A stretch of DNA of 64,000 nt from UBA3069 sp050633465 (GCA_050633465.1 JBOEGO010000017.1:124001-188000), one strand, 5' to 3'; shown: positions 7,948 through 17,517, counted from the first letter of the stretch. Notes: a model not told the origin generated them from the sequence alone. A program made the numbers and translations.

Positions 7948-8970
7948 TCAGCCCTTTTTCAAAACCTCACGGCCCAGCAATTCGGCAATCTGAACCGCAT
8001 TCAATGCCGCCCCCTTGCGCAGGTTGTCGCTGACACACCACAGGTTCAAACCGTTATCAATCGTGCTGTCCTGACGGATACGCGAAACAAAGGTGGCAAA
8101 ATCGCCAACACATTCGACGGGGGTGACGTAACCACCATCCTCGCGCTTGTCGATCACCATCACACCGGGGGATTCGCGCAGGATGTCACGGGCCTCATCC
8201 TCGTCCAGAAAATCCTCGGTTTCGATGTTGATCGCCTCGGAATGGCCCACGAACACCGGAACCCGCACACAGGTCGCCGTGACCTTGATCTTGGGATCAA
8301 CGATCTTCTTGGTCTCCGCGACCATCTTCCACTCTTCCTTGGTGGACCCGTCCTCCATGAACACATCAATATGCGGAATCACATTGAACGCGATCTGCTT
8401 GGTGAACTTGCGGGCGGGCTTGTCATCGGTCGGGTTATACATCGACTTGGTCTGGTCCCACAGCTCGTCAATGCCCTCTTTGCCCGCACCCGACACCGAC
8501 TGATAGGTCGAAACCACGACCCGCTTGATGCGCGCACGATCATGCAGCGGCTTCAAGGCAACAACCATCTGCGCAGTCGAACAATTGGGGTTGGCGATAA
8601 TGTTCTTCTTGGCATAACCATGGATCGCCTCGGGGTTCACCTCGGGCACGATCAGCGGAATTTCAGGGTCATAACGATACAACGAACTGTTGTCGATCAC
8701 GACACACCCCGCCTTCGCAGCCTTGGGCGCGTAATCCTTGGTCGCGGCCGAACCGACAGCAAACAACGCCATATCCCAGCCGGTGAAATCAAAGGTGGCC
8801 AGATCCTGGGTCTTCAATGTCTTGTCGCCAAAGCTCACTTCGGTCCCCAACGACTTGCGCGATGCCAATACGGCAATCTCGTCAATCGGGAACTGGCGCT
8901 CGGCCAGAATGTTCAGCATTTCGCGGCCCACGTTACCTGTGGCACCGACAACGACGACTTTGTAACCCAT
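7948..8970 (-). CDS. asd: aspartate-semialdehyde dehydrogenase
   Basis: A 340-residue NADP enzyme reducing aspartyl phosphate to aspartate semialdehyde, the branch point to lysine/diaminopimelate, threonine and methionine. It opens with the nucleotide-binding loop VVGATGNVGREML, has NSSLYR, and its catalytic Cys130 is in NPNCST. The start at 8970 is set by AAGGAG ten bases upstream; the earlier in-frame Met at 9009 has no such site and would add 13 atypical residues. Monocistronic, with its own terminator downstream. Confidence 0.95.
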   Translation of the reverse strand: MGYKVVVVGATGNVGREMLNILAERQFPIDEIAVLASRKSLGTEVSFGDKTLKTQDLATFDFTGWDMALFAVGSAATKDYAPKAAKAGCVVIDNSSLYRYDPEIPLIVPEVNPEAIHGYAKKNIIANPNCSTAQMVVALKPLHDRARIKRVVVSTYQSVSGAGKEGIDELWDQTKSMYNPTDDKPARKFTKQIAFNVIPHIDVFMEDGSTKEEWKMVAETKKIVDPKIKVTATCVRVPVFVGHSEAINIETEDFLDEDEARDILRESPGVMVIDKREDGGYVTPVECVGDFATFVSRIRQDSTIDNGLNLWCVSDNLRKGAALNAVQIAELLGREVLKKG

Positions 8971-9066
8971 CTCGGGCAAACTCCTTTGCGTGTCAGAACG
9001 CGGCCTCATACCCCATGCTTGGCCCGCTGGAAAGAGGGCGCATCACGAATGCCCCAACCCGCAGGA

Positions 9067-10245
9067 CTATTCCGCCCGGTCCCGCGCAAACACATAAACC
9101 GACAAACCAATCAAAACCGTCAGGGCAAATATCAAAAACACCGCAGAATATGCACCGTCAACCCGCTCGCCCTGCGCCTCTGCGGCAACAAACACCCGCC
9201 CCGTCACCAGCTGCATCACACCGACACCGCCAATCGAACACAGGTTCAAAAACGTCACCCCCCGCCCGACCAGATGATCAGGAAACAACCCGCGCCCATG
9301 CGCCATCATCACCGGATACACCGCGCCGAAAAATCCGATCGCAGCGAACAAAGCGACAGACACCCAAACCCCGCGCACAGGGTCGACCCACAACAAAACC
9401 AACGCCGCCAGAACCAGCGACATGCCGGCAAACACCACCCATTTCTTGGACCCGACCCAACGGTCCAACGGCCCATAGAAAAACGTGCCCGCCACCATGG
9501 CCGCACCCATGATCAATGTGGCATTGCCCAGCATCACACCATCCGCGCCGTATATATCCCCCAGATATGACCCGATCCACAAACCCCGCAACCCGCCCGA
9601 GGGCGCATAGGCCACCACCATCAACGGCAATAACGGCCATAACGCGGGCATCTTCAACAGGGTCCACAACGACCCGCCCGCCTGCCTGTCAGCCAGCGGC
9701 GGGTCCTCAACGATGCGCCAGATCAACAGCGCCACCAGTAATGTCACCGCCGCCATGCCCCACAAGGATGCACGCCACCCCACAGCCGCCACAGCCCATG
9801 CCAAAGGCGCCGACCCCGCCAAATTGCCCAGGGTGCCAGTGCCCACCATCACCGCACCCAATGTGGCAAACATCGCCGCCGGATAGGATCGCGCGAATAT
9901 GTAATAGGATGCCATCAACACCGGCGCACAACCAACCCCGATCATCCCCATGGCCAGATTCACATGCCATGGGGCCGTGGCCAGCGCAAACACCGCCGCA
10001 CCACCCGCGCCACCCAAACCCAACAACATCGATGCCGTGCGCCGTGGACCCAATGTATCCAAGGCCCAACCAATCGGAATCTGCATCGCGGCAAAGGTCA
10101 AAAACCACATGCTCGATGCCACGGCCAGATCCTCGGCCCCCGCACCGATCTCGGTGCCCAACACCTGCGCCAGCACCGCCAGAAAAGCACGAAAAAACTG
10201 GCTCAACATATAGGCGGCGCATAACACCACCAAACCGATCCGCAT
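9067..10245 (-). CDS. MFS transporter
   Basis: A 392-residue polytopic inner-membrane carrier with about 12 hydrophobic segments. The motif-A-like loop between helices 2 and 3 reads GWALDTLGPRRTASM, typical of major facilitator proteins. GGGAGG precedes the ATG. It may be the last gene of the unit containing the SDR and peptide ABC transporter upstream (97 bases between), which would make it an export or uptake partner for the same compound. The substrate cannot be read from sequence. Confidence 0.85.
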   Translation of the reverse strand: MRIGLVVLCAAYMLSQFFRAFLAVLAQVLGTEIGAGAEDLAVASSMWFLTFAAMQIPIGWALDTLGPRRTASMLLGLGGAGGAAVFALATAPWHVNLAMGMIGVGCAPVLMASYYIFARSYPAAMFATLGAVMVGTGTLGNLAGSAPLAWAVAAVGWRASLWGMAAVTLLVALLIWRIVEDPPLADRQAGGSLWTLLKMPALWPLLPLMVVAYAPSGGLRGLWIGSYLGDIYGADGVMLGNATLIMGAAMVAGTFFYGPLDRWVGSKKWVVFAGMSLVLAALVLLWVDPVRGVWVSVALFAAIGFFGAVYPVMMAHGRGLFPDHLVGRGVTFLNLCSIGGVGVMQLVTGRVFVAAEAQGERVDGAYSAVFLIFALTVLIGLSVYVFARDRAE

Positions 10246-10342
10246 CCCCGTCCCCTCCCTTTACCTTGCGCAATCAGGTGACACGCCGCGCACCCGTCAA
10301 CAAGGCCGCAGTTTCACTGTTCAACAAATACCTGAACAGGCG

Positions 10343-11083
10343 TCAGATACAGCGCCCGCCATCCACTTCCATCGCGACACCCGTAATCATCGCCGCCTCG
10401 TCACTGGCAAGGTAACAGGCCGCATTCCCCATATCCTCGGGCGTCGAAAACCGCCCCAAAGGTATGGTCGACAGAAATTTCTCGCGCATGTCCGGCGTGT
10501 CCTCGCCCATAAATGACGCCAGTAACGGCGTGTCCCCCGCCACAGGGCACAGGGCGTTGACGCGGATGCCACGCGGGGCCAACTCCACCGCCATCGCCTT
10601 GGTCGCGGTGATCACCCAGCCCTTGCTGGCATTATACCAGTTCAATTTGGGCCGCGGGCTTAACCCGGCTGTGGATGCCACGTTTACGATATTCGCACCC
10701 CGCGCCATTACTGGCACAAATTCCTTTGCAATCAGATAGATAGATTTGCAGTTGATGCGAAACACACGGTCGAAATCATCCTCGCTGACCTCCTCCAACG
10801 GGGTGGGCATATGGGTCACGCCCGCGTTATTGACGATAATATCAACCCCGCCCCATGCGTCCTCGGCGGCGCGACGCATCGCCGCCACATCGCCCGGATT
10901 GCCCACGTCACAGGCCTGCGCAATCGCGCCATGGCCCAGCTCTGCCGCCACTTTGGCCGCGCCCTTGGCGTTGATATCCACCACCATCACCCGCGCCCCT
11001 TCGGCCACAAATTTCTGCGCAATACCAATGCCAAACCCGCTGGCCGCCCCCGTCACAATCACCCGTTTCTGATCAAGCCGCAT
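10343..11083 (-). CDS. SDR family NAD(P)-dependent oxidoreductase
   Basis: A 246-residue classical short-chain dehydrogenase/reductase. It has the cofactor loop TGAASGFGIGIA, the structural motif NNAG, the catalytic YNASK and the C-terminal ITGVAMEVDGG. VVDIN after beta strand 2 (acidic Asp) suggests NAD(H) preference. I chose the ATG preceded by GGGAGGAG; it overlaps the end of the upstream transglutaminase-like gene by 11 bases, so the two are co-translated. Oxidises or reduces an unknown alcohol/ketone linked to the imported substrate of the ABC transporter. Confidence 0.85.
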   Translation of the reverse strand: MRLDQKRVIVTGAASGFGIGIAQKFVAEGARVMVVDINAKGAAKVAAELGHGAIAQACDVGNPGDVAAMRRAAEDAWGGVDIIVNNAGVTHMPTPLEEVSEDDFDRVFRINCKSIYLIAKEFVPVMARGANIVNVASTAGLSPRPKLNWYNASKGWVITATKAMAVELAPRGIRVNALCPVAGDTPLLASFMGEDTPDMREKFLSTIPLGRFSTPEDMGNAACYLASDEAAMITGVAMEVDGGRCI

Positions 11084-11534
11084 CTGTCTCTCCTCCCTTG
11101 GCACGCGCATCCCAGGCCGCCTGCAACTGCCGGACCATACGCTGACGTATGGCGATAAACTCCGGCTCGGCCGTGTCGCGCCCCGCAGCATAGCGCGCAT
11201 CATCAATGCCTGTCACGATAATTGGTTCGCACCCGAACTGGTCAGCGGTCACATCCACAATCCAGCCACCGGCCCGCACCCATGCGTGGCCATGCCACAC
11301 CCCGTTGTAAAACCCGCATTCCCCGTCAACGGGTGACCCCGCGACCATCTCGGCCCCGGTCCCCGCGCCGCGCAAAACATCGCGCAAAAACAGGGATGAC
11401 CGCCCGCAGGTGCCCTGGCTGTCACAGACCAGCGGCGGCGATCCGGCCCGCCGGTGCCACTCTGCCCAATGCGGCTCCAGAAACGCCCGCACCTGCCCGG
11501 CGATCCGCTCCAGCCCCTCCCGCGTGATTGTCAT
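11073..11534 (-). CDS. unannotated transglutaminase/papain-like fold protein
   Basis: A 153-residue soluble protein with no name I recognise. Conserved-looking residues are spaced as in the Cys-His-Asp transglutaminase-like superfamily: Cys43 in GTCGRSS at the start of a helix, His83 in GHAWVRAGGW, and an Asp in DVTADQFG (94 or 98). The ATG follows the stop of the double ATPase gene without any gap (TGAATG), and its end overlaps the SDR by 11 bases. It may act as an amidase or peptidase on the imported compound. Catalytic function is inferred only from residue pattern. Confidence 0.7.
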   Translation of the reverse strand: MTITREGLERIAGQVRAFLEPHWAEWHRRAGSPPLVCDSQGTCGRSSLFLRDVLRGAGTGAEMVAGSPVDGECGFYNGVWHGHAWVRAGGWIVDVTADQFGCEPIIVTGIDDARYAAGRDTAEPEFIAIRQRMVRQLQAAWDARAKGGETDAA

Positions 11535-13151
11535 TCAGCCCCCCGTATTCGCGCCCGATACCTCCGACAAACCTTGGGGCAACTTCGGCGCGGCCGCAAT
11601 CAATGCCGCCGTATAGGGATGCGCGGGCGCGTCAAACACCGCGCCCGTGGCCCCCTCCTCCACAATACGTCCGCCCTTCATAACCAATACCCGATCCGTG
11701 ATCGCCCGCACCACGCTCAGGTCATGGCTGATAAACAAATAGGTCAGCCCCAGACGCCCCTGCAAATCCGCCAACAGATCCAACACCTGTGCCCGCACGC
11801 TGACATCCAGCGCGCTCACGGCCTCGTCCAGAATGATCAGATCGGGGCGCGTGATCAGCGCCCGCGCAATCGCGATCCGCTGGCGCTGCCCGCCGCTGAA
11901 CTCATGCGGATACTTGTGCCGGTCCGCCACCGACAGGCCCACCGCCTCCAATGCCTCTGCAATCGCACGGTCCCGCGCCGCGCCGACGGGCGGGTCATCC
12001 CACAAATGAAACGGCTCGCATATCAACCGCTCCACAGGGTGGCGCGGGTTGAAACTGCCATATGGGTCCTGAAACACCACCTGCATATGTTTGCGCAATT
12101 CAGGGTGCAAACCGGCCCCGGCGGCAATCGCCTGCCCCTTGATGTCGATCCGCCCGCCCTGCAACGGCTCCAACCCCAGTATCGCCCGCGTCAAAGTGGA
12201 TTTCCCACAACCGGACTCCCCCACCAATCCCAGGCTCTCACCCCGCCGGATGTCAAAACTCACCCCATCCACAGCACGAAAATGCTGCTGCGCGGCAAAC
12301 AGCCCCCCGCGCGGCAACGCATAGTCCCGCACCACATCGCGGCAACGCAGCAAAACCTCATCCCCCGTCACCGCCCCGCGCTCGGGTTGATGCGCCGAGG
12401 CCGCCAATAACGCACGGCTGTAATCATGGCGCATATGGTGCAAAATCTGCCCGGTTTCGCCCTGCTCTACCACCTCGCCCGCACGCATGATGGCAATGCG
12501 ATCCGCCATGCCCGCCACCACCGCCAGATCATGACTGATCAACACCAGACCACAGCCCTCCTCGCGCACCAACCGCTTCAAAAGGTTCAGTATTTCCGCC
12601 TGCGTGGTCACATCCAATGCCGTCGTGGGTTCATCCGCAATCAACAGCGCCGGACCACAGGCAATCGCCATGGCAATCACCACCCGCTGCCGCTGCCCGC
12701 CCGACAACTCATGCGGATAGCGCGACAGCGCAAACTCCGCCTCCGGCAACTCCGCCTTGGCCAGGGCCTCCCGCGCACGCTGCATCGCGGCACGGCGCGA
12801 CAATCCTTCGTGCAACCGCACCGTTTCGGCCACCTGATCACCAATGCTCTGCAAAGGGTTCAACGCCGTCATAGGCTCTTGAAACACCATGCCAACCATA
12901 CGACCCCGTATGCCATTCAACTGACGCTCGCCAGCCTGCAACACATCCACACCGTCCAACCGCACAACGCCCGAACACGCCGCCCCGCGCGGCAACAACT
13001 GCATCACCGAAAACGCACACATCGACTTGCCCGACCCGCTCTCGCCGATCACACCCAACACCTCTCCCCGCGCCACACGCAACGATACATCGCGCAACAC
13101 CGGCTGCCCGTTGATCGCCAGATGTAACCCCTCAATGCTCAGCAGACTCAT
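11535..13151 (-). CDS. peptide-type ABC transporter, fused double ATP-binding protein
   Basis: A 538-residue cytoplasmic ATPase with two complete nucleotide-binding domains in one chain, as in YejF or DdpF-type fusions of OppD and OppF. Walker A motifs are GESGSGKS (near residue 37) and GESGCGKST (near 310); both halves carry LSGGQRQR or FSGGQRQR signatures and Walker B Asp-Glu. The start at 13151 overlaps the permease stop as ATGA. It powers the two permeases encoded upstream. An open frame extends further upstream but overlaps the permease and is not used. Confidence 0.92.
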   Translation of the reverse strand: MSLLSIEGLHLAINGQPVLRDVSLRVARGEVLGVIGESGSGKSMCAFSVMQLLPRGAACSGVVRLDGVDVLQAGERQLNGIRGRMVGMVFQEPMTALNPLQSIGDQVAETVRLHEGLSRRAAMQRAREALAKAELPEAEFALSRYPHELSGGQRQRVVIAMAIACGPALLIADEPTTALDVTTQAEILNLLKRLVREEGCGLVLISHDLAVVAGMADRIAIMRAGEVVEQGETGQILHHMRHDYSRALLAASAHQPERGAVTGDEVLLRCRDVVRDYALPRGGLFAAQQHFRAVDGVSFDIRRGESLGLVGESGCGKSTLTRAILGLEPLQGGRIDIKGQAIAAGAGLHPELRKHMQVVFQDPYGSFNPRHPVERLICEPFHLWDDPPVGAARDRAIAEALEAVGLSVADRHKYPHEFSGGQRQRIAIARALITRPDLIILDEAVSALDVSVRAQVLDLLADLQGRLGLTYLFISHDLSVVRAITDRVLVMKGGRIVEEGATGAVFDAPAHPYTAALIAAAPKLPQGLSEVSGANTGG

Positions 13152-13960
13152 CGCGCCCCCCGCCGCACACGCGGGTCCATCACATCGCGCAACCCGTCCC
13201 CCAACAGGTTCAACCCCAACACGGTCAGCAAAATCGCCATCCCGGGAAACAACGCCAAATGCGGCGCGAATGAAATCATCGTCTGGCTGTCCGCCAACAT
13301 CCGCCCCCAACTCGGCACCGGAGGCTGCGCCCCCAACCCCACATACGACAATCCCGCCTCGGCCAATATCCCCAATGAAAACTGGATGGTTCCCTGCACA
13401 ATCAACAGGTTAGCAAGGTTCGGCAGGATATGCTCGACCGAAATCCGCGCCTGCCCCTTGCCCGCCACCCGCGCCGATAAAATGTAATCCGGCGCCCATA
13501 GGCCCAGCGCCCCGCCACGCACCAATCGCGCAAAAACCGGAATGTTGAAAATCCCGATCGCCACAATCGCATTCACCGCCGAAGCCCCGAAAATCGCGGT
13601 GATCAATATGGCAATCAACAGACTGGGAAAGGCGAAAATCAAATCATTGCCACGCATCACCAACTCGTCAATCCAGCCGCCCCGCCGCGCCGCCGCCAAC
13701 AACCCCAAGGGCACGCCAAACCCCATGCCGATCCCCACAGCCACCAATGCCACCGCAATGGATGTCCGCGCCCCCAACATGATCATGCTCAATATATCGC
13801 GGCCAAAATGGTCGGTGCCCAACCAATGCGCCCAGGACGGGCCTTGCAACTTTTCGGCAATCTTCAACTGCGCGATATCGTAAGGCACCCAGAAAAACGA
13901 AACCAGCGCCGCCCCCGCGAACAGCACCACCAATGCAATGCCCAGCCACAGCCCCCTCAT
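13148..13960 (-). CDS. peptide-type ABC transporter permease (DppC/OppC-like)
   Basis: A 270-residue inner-membrane protein with about six helices. The N-terminus has one helix then SWAHWLGTDHFGRDILSMIM, the hallmark of the OppC/DppC N-terminal segment. The EAA loop reads EAGLSYVGLGAQPPVPSWGR. The gene overlaps its neighbours by four bases on both sides, so stoichiometric expression with the other permease and the ATPase is expected. Confidence 0.92.
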   Translation of the reverse strand: MRGLWLGIALVVLFAGAALVSFFWVPYDIAQLKIAEKLQGPSWAHWLGTDHFGRDILSMIMLGARTSIAVALVAVGIGMGFGVPLGLLAAARRGGWIDELVMRGNDLIFAFPSLLIAILITAIFGASAVNAIVAIGIFNIPVFARLVRGGALGLWAPDYILSARVAGKGQARISVEHILPNLANLLIVQGTIQFSLGILAEAGLSYVGLGAQPPVPSWGRMLADSQTMISFAPHLALFPGMAILLTVLGLNLLGDGLRDVMDPRVRRGAR

Positions 13961-14904
13961 CGCCGCCCCCGCAATCGCGGATCAACCAGACCATAGGCCA
14001 AATCAACCGCAAAATTCACCGCAATCACCGCGAATACCAGCAACATCACCACCGATTCCACCACAATCAAATCCCGCGACGAAATCGCCTGAAACACCAG
14101 CCGCCCCAATCCGGGCAGGTAAAACACGTTCTCAATGATGATCCCCCCGGCCAGCAAAAACGAAAACTGCAACCCGATGATCGTCAACACAGGGATCAGG
14201 GCATTGCGCAACCCGTGCGCCCATAACACCCGCCCGCGACTGACCCCCTTGGCCCGCGCCGTGCGGATAAAATCCTCGCCCAACACATCCAGCAGGGCCG
14301 ACCGCATCACCCGCGTCAATATCGACGCCTGCGGCAAGGCCAAGGCAACAGCAGGCAGGGTCAGGCTTTTCATCCCCGTCCAAAACCCCTTGTCCCATCC
14401 GGCAAATCCCCCGGCCGGAAACCAGCGCAACTTGATCGCGAACAACACCACCATCAACATGGCAAACCAGAAATTCGGCACCGCCACGCCCAATTGCGTC
14501 ACCCCCATCACGCCCAGATCCCCCGCCGATCCACGGCGCGAGGCCGCGAATATCCCGGCAGGAAAGGCAATAATCACGCTCAACCCCAGCGCATATAACG
14601 CCAATGGCAATGACACCCACATGCGGTCGTAAATCATCCCCGATACCGGCGTGCGATAGGTGTAACTGACCCCGAAATCACCGCGCAACATGCCGGAAAC
14701 CCAGGATAAATACCGCTGCAACGCAGTGCCATCCAGCCCCAGTTCGGCGCGCAACGCCGCCAATGTGTCAGGGCGCGCATTCACCCCCAGCATATAGGCC
14801 GCCGGATCGCCGGGCACGACCTCCAGACACAGGAAAATCACGCCGCTGGCCACAACCAGCGCCACAACCACCCCGAATATCCGCCGGATCAAAAACCGCC
14901 CCAT
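13957..14904 (-). CDS. peptide-type ABC transporter permease (DppB/OppB-like)
   Basis: A 315-residue inner-membrane permease beginning MGRFLIRRIFGVVVALVVAS, the usual OppB/DppB N-terminal helix, followed by FLCLEVVPGDPAAYM. The cytoplasmic EAA-type loop is in DFIRTARAKGVSRGRVLWAH. I prefer the start at 14904; a Met six residues upstream is possible. It pairs with the DppC-like permease to form the channel. Confidence 0.92.
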   Translation of the reverse strand: MGRFLIRRIFGVVVALVVASGVIFLCLEVVPGDPAAYMLGVNARPDTLAALRAELGLDGTALQRYLSWVSGMLRGDFGVSYTYRTPVSGMIYDRMWVSLPLALYALGLSVIIAFPAGIFAASRRGSAGDLGVMGVTQLGVAVPNFWFAMLMVVLFAIKLRWFPAGGFAGWDKGFWTGMKSLTLPAVALALPQASILTRVMRSALLDVLGEDFIRTARAKGVSRGRVLWAHGLRNALIPVLTIIGLQFSFLLAGGIIIENVFYLPGLGRLVFQAISSRDLIVVESVVMLLVFAVIAVNFAVDLAYGLVDPRLRGRR

Positions 14905-14949
14905 GCGCCCCCGCTCAACCACAAGGGCGACGCCTCAAACGCCGCCCCC

Positions 14950-14982
14950 GCTTTTTCTTGGCAAAAATACTCCCGCCGGAGG
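14950..14982 (-). repeat. intergenic repeat GGAGTATTTTTGCCAAGAAA family, copy 2 (terminator-like)
   Basis: Minus-strand reading is CCTCCGGCGGGAGTATTTTTG then CCAAGAAAAAGC. CTCC pairs with GGAG across a four-base loop and is followed by TATTTTT, so this copy can act as a small intrinsic terminator. It lies between the binding-protein gene and the permease genes of the same transporter, which would let the binding protein be made in excess. Confidence 0.75.
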
Positions 14983-15014
14983 CTCCGCCACAGCAACGCG
15001 ATATCACGCCAAAA

Positions 15015-16499
15015 TCAATCCGCCCAGCTTACAGCCGTCATATCCGTGGCCTGCGTCGGCGCATTGGCCCACAACCCCTGCACATTGGCCTTGGCCACGG
15101 TCAGCGCCGCCAGCTGGAACAAATACCCGTTCACATAATCCTTGGCGATCAGGGTCTGCATGTCCTTCAAAATCACCGACCGCGCGGCAGGGTCCGTGGT
15201 TTCTGCCAGTTTTTCCATCAATGCCTGCGCCTCGGCGCTGTCATATTGGAAATAATAATCCGGGCGGGCATAAATCCCGATGTCCATCGGCTCGGTATGG
15301 CTGACGATGGTCAACCCGAAATCCTTGTTGGAAAACACCAGTTCCAGCCACAGACCCCATTCCACATTGGTGATTTCGGCCTCGATCCCGACAGCGGCCA
15401 GTTGCGCAGCGACAATCTCGCCTCCGCGCCGCGCATAGGATGGGGGCGGCAGTTGCAGCGTGGTCTTGAACCCCTCGGGAAATCCGGCCTCGGCCAGCAA
15501 TTTCTTTGACAGTTCAGGGTCATAGCTGCTCATCCCCGTCAGATCGACGTAATCGGGATTGTGCGGCGCAAAATGGGTGCCGATCGGCGTGCCATAGCCG
15601 AACATCGCACCATCAATGATGGCCTGACGGTCAATCGCATGGGCCAGGGCCTCGCGCACCTTGATATTGTCAAACGGCGGCATCTTGTTGTTGGTCGACA
15701 GGATCGTTTCACCCTCGGTCGATCCGACCAGCACCTGAAACCGCGGATCGGCCTCGAATTGCGGCAGGTTCTCGGGCGCGGGAAAGGCGGTAAACACGTC
15801 CACATCCTCGGCCATCACAGCAGCAAAGGCCGCCGTGGGGTCGGAAATAAACTTGAACGTCACATGCTCCAACACCGCAGGTTCGCCCCAGTAATCCGCG
15901 TTTTTCGCCAGCTCGATCCGGTCGCCCTGCAACCAGCCGTCAAATCTGAATGCGCCGGTGCCGATGGGCTTTTCCTTGATGCCGTCGATGGATTCGGGCG
16001 CAACAATCACCGCGTCGCCCCATGCCAGATTGAACAACAGCGACCCGTCCGGCTTGGCCAAAGTCACCTTGACGGTCAGCGGGTCCACCACCGTGACATC
16101 TGCAATGCCTTCAAACAACGCCTTCTGCGCGTTCACCGAATCCTCGGCCCGCGCGCGGTCCAGCGAAAATTTCACATCCTCGGCGTCCATCGTGCTGCCG
16201 TCGTGAAACGTCACCCCCTCGTGCAGGGTGAATGTATAGGTCAGCCCGTCTTCGGAAATTTCCCAGCTGGCGGCCAGTCCGGGGTTCACCGATCCATCCG
16301 GGCCGAACCGCGTCAAACCTTCGAACACATTGGCATATAGCACCTGATCAATCGCGCCCGCAGCGGCGCTGGTCGGGTCCAGATGCGGCGGTTCCAGCTG
16401 CATCCCCACCGTGATCGTGCTTTTCGCCGTGGCCATCCCCATGGTCGCGGCCAATGTCAACGCGCCCAATGTGGCGCGGCTCATCCATTTGGAAAACAT
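15015..16499 (-). CDS. peptide-type ABC transporter substrate-binding protein (family 5)
   Basis: A 494-residue periplasmic binding protein of the SBP_bac_5 family. It has a signal peptide (about 25 residues, ending ATAKS), the family signature region EGLTRFGPDGSVNPGLAASW, and WGDAVIVAPESI. The start at 16499 has GGGAGA upstream and gives a proper signal sequence; the longer open frame does not. It captures peptides, opines or similar amino compounds and delivers them to the permeases downstream. First gene of the operon, divergent from panB across a 190-base region. Confidence 0.92.
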   Translation of the reverse strand: MFSKWMSRATLGALTLAATMGMATAKSTITVGMQLEPPHLDPTSAAAGAIDQVLYANVFEGLTRFGPDGSVNPGLAASWEISEDGLTYTFTLHEGVTFHDGSTMDAEDVKFSLDRARAEDSVNAQKALFEGIADVTVVDPLTVKVTLAKPDGSLLFNLAWGDAVIVAPESIDGIKEKPIGTGAFRFDGWLQGDRIELAKNADYWGEPAVLEHVTFKFISDPTAAFAAVMAEDVDVFTAFPAPENLPQFEADPRFQVLVGSTEGETILSTNNKMPPFDNIKVREALAHAIDRQAIIDGAMFGYGTPIGTHFAPHNPDYVDLTGMSSYDPELSKKLLAEAGFPEGFKTTLQLPPPSYARRGGEIVAAQLAAVGIEAEITNVEWGLWLELVFSNKDFGLTIVSHTEPMDIGIYARPDYYFQYDSAEAQALMEKLAETTDPAARSVILKDMQTLIAKDYVNGYLFQLAALTVAKANVQGLWANAPTQATDMTAVSWAD

Positions 16500-16689
16500 A
16501 TATGTTTCTCCCGTCTTGCCAGATCGGCACACCGCCAACCGACTCCTGATTGTTAACCTTGCGCCAAATGCAGCGGTAATCAAGCACGGATCATTTGCGA
16601 AATATCTGGACGTTGCGGCGCAATATTGTTACCCAACGCTCCACGCGCTGCACCGCAGCAACCCCGTGACGCCCTGATGGAGGACACTC

Positions 16690-17517
16690 ATGAGCGCCAC
16701 CGCACGTAAAACCGCCCCCCTGCCCGATGATATCCGCGCCATGAAAGGTGCCAAACCCATCGTGTCATTGACCGCCTATACCACGCCTATGGCAGAAATG
16801 ATGGATGCGGAATGCGATTTCGTGCTGGTCGGCGACAGCGTCGGCATGGTGCTGCACGGGCTGCCATCCACCCTTGGCGTGACCATGGATATGATGGTGA
16901 TGCACGGGCGCGCCGTGGCACGCGGGCTGCAATCGGCAATGATGGTGGTCGATCTGCCCTTTGGCGCTTACGAACAATCACCGCAACAGGCCTTTGAAAA
17001 CGCCGCCCGCATCATGGCCGAAACCGGCGCAGGCGCGGTCAAGCTGGAGGGCGGCCAACATATGGCCGACACCATCGCGTTTCTGGTCGCACGCGGCATT
17101 CCGGTGATGGCCCATATCGGCCTGACGCCGCAATCCATCAACACCATCGGCGGCTACAAGGTGCAGGGGCGCGGCGATGCGGCGGGCGTGCTGGCAGCCG
17201 ATGCGCAGGCCGTCACCGATGCAGGCGCATTCGCCGTGGTGCTGGAAAAGGTCCCCGCCGAACTGGCCGATGACATCACCGCAAAAATCAGCATCCCCAC
17301 CATCGGCATCGGCGCGGGCGCGGGCTGTGACGGGCAAATTCTGGTGGTCGATGACATGCTGGGCCTGTTCACCGCCTTCAAACCGAAATTCGTCAAACGC
17401 TATGCCACATTGGGTGCTGACGGCCGCAACGCCATCGCCACCTACGCCGCCGAGGTCCGCTCACGCGCCTTTCCCGCCCCCGAACATTCCTTTAGCACAG
17501 AAGCCCCGAAAAAATGA
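16690..17517 (+). CDS. panB: 3-methyl-2-oxobutanoate hydroxymethyltransferase
   Basis: A 275-residue cytosolic enzyme transferring a hydroxymethyl group from methylene-tetrahydrofolate to 2-oxoisovalerate, giving ketopantoate. Family landmarks are VSLTAYTTPMAEM at the start, VGDSVGMVLHG, the metal ligand region around KLEGG, and GIGAGAGCDGQILVVDDMLG. GGAGG precedes the ATG. It overlaps panC by four bases (ATGA). The 190 bases upstream, shared with the divergent ABC transporter, hold the promoter but no motif I can name. Confidence 0.96.
   Translation: MSATARKTAPLPDDIRAMKGAKPIVSLTAYTTPMAEMMDAECDFVLVGDSVGMVLHGLPSTLGVTMDMMVMHGRAVARGLQSAMMVVDLPFGAYEQSPQQAFENAARIMAETGAGAVKLEGGQHMADTIAFLVARGIPVMAHIGLTPQSINTIGGYKVQGRGDAAGVLAADAQAVTDAGAFAVVLEKVPAELADDITAKISIPTIGIGAGAGCDGQILVVDDMLGLFTAFKPKFVKRYATLGADGRNAIATYAAEVRSRAFPAPEHSFSTEAPKK

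Noticed and set aside
7762..9570. 602-residue plus-strand open frame over asd
   Set aside because: Lies antisense to asd and the MFS gene; no domain, shadow composition.
11454..12410. Long plus-strand open frame opposite the double ATPase gene
   Set aside because: Antisense of a clearly conserved ABC ATPase; His/Arg/Gln-rich translation typical of a shadow frame in GC-rich DNA.
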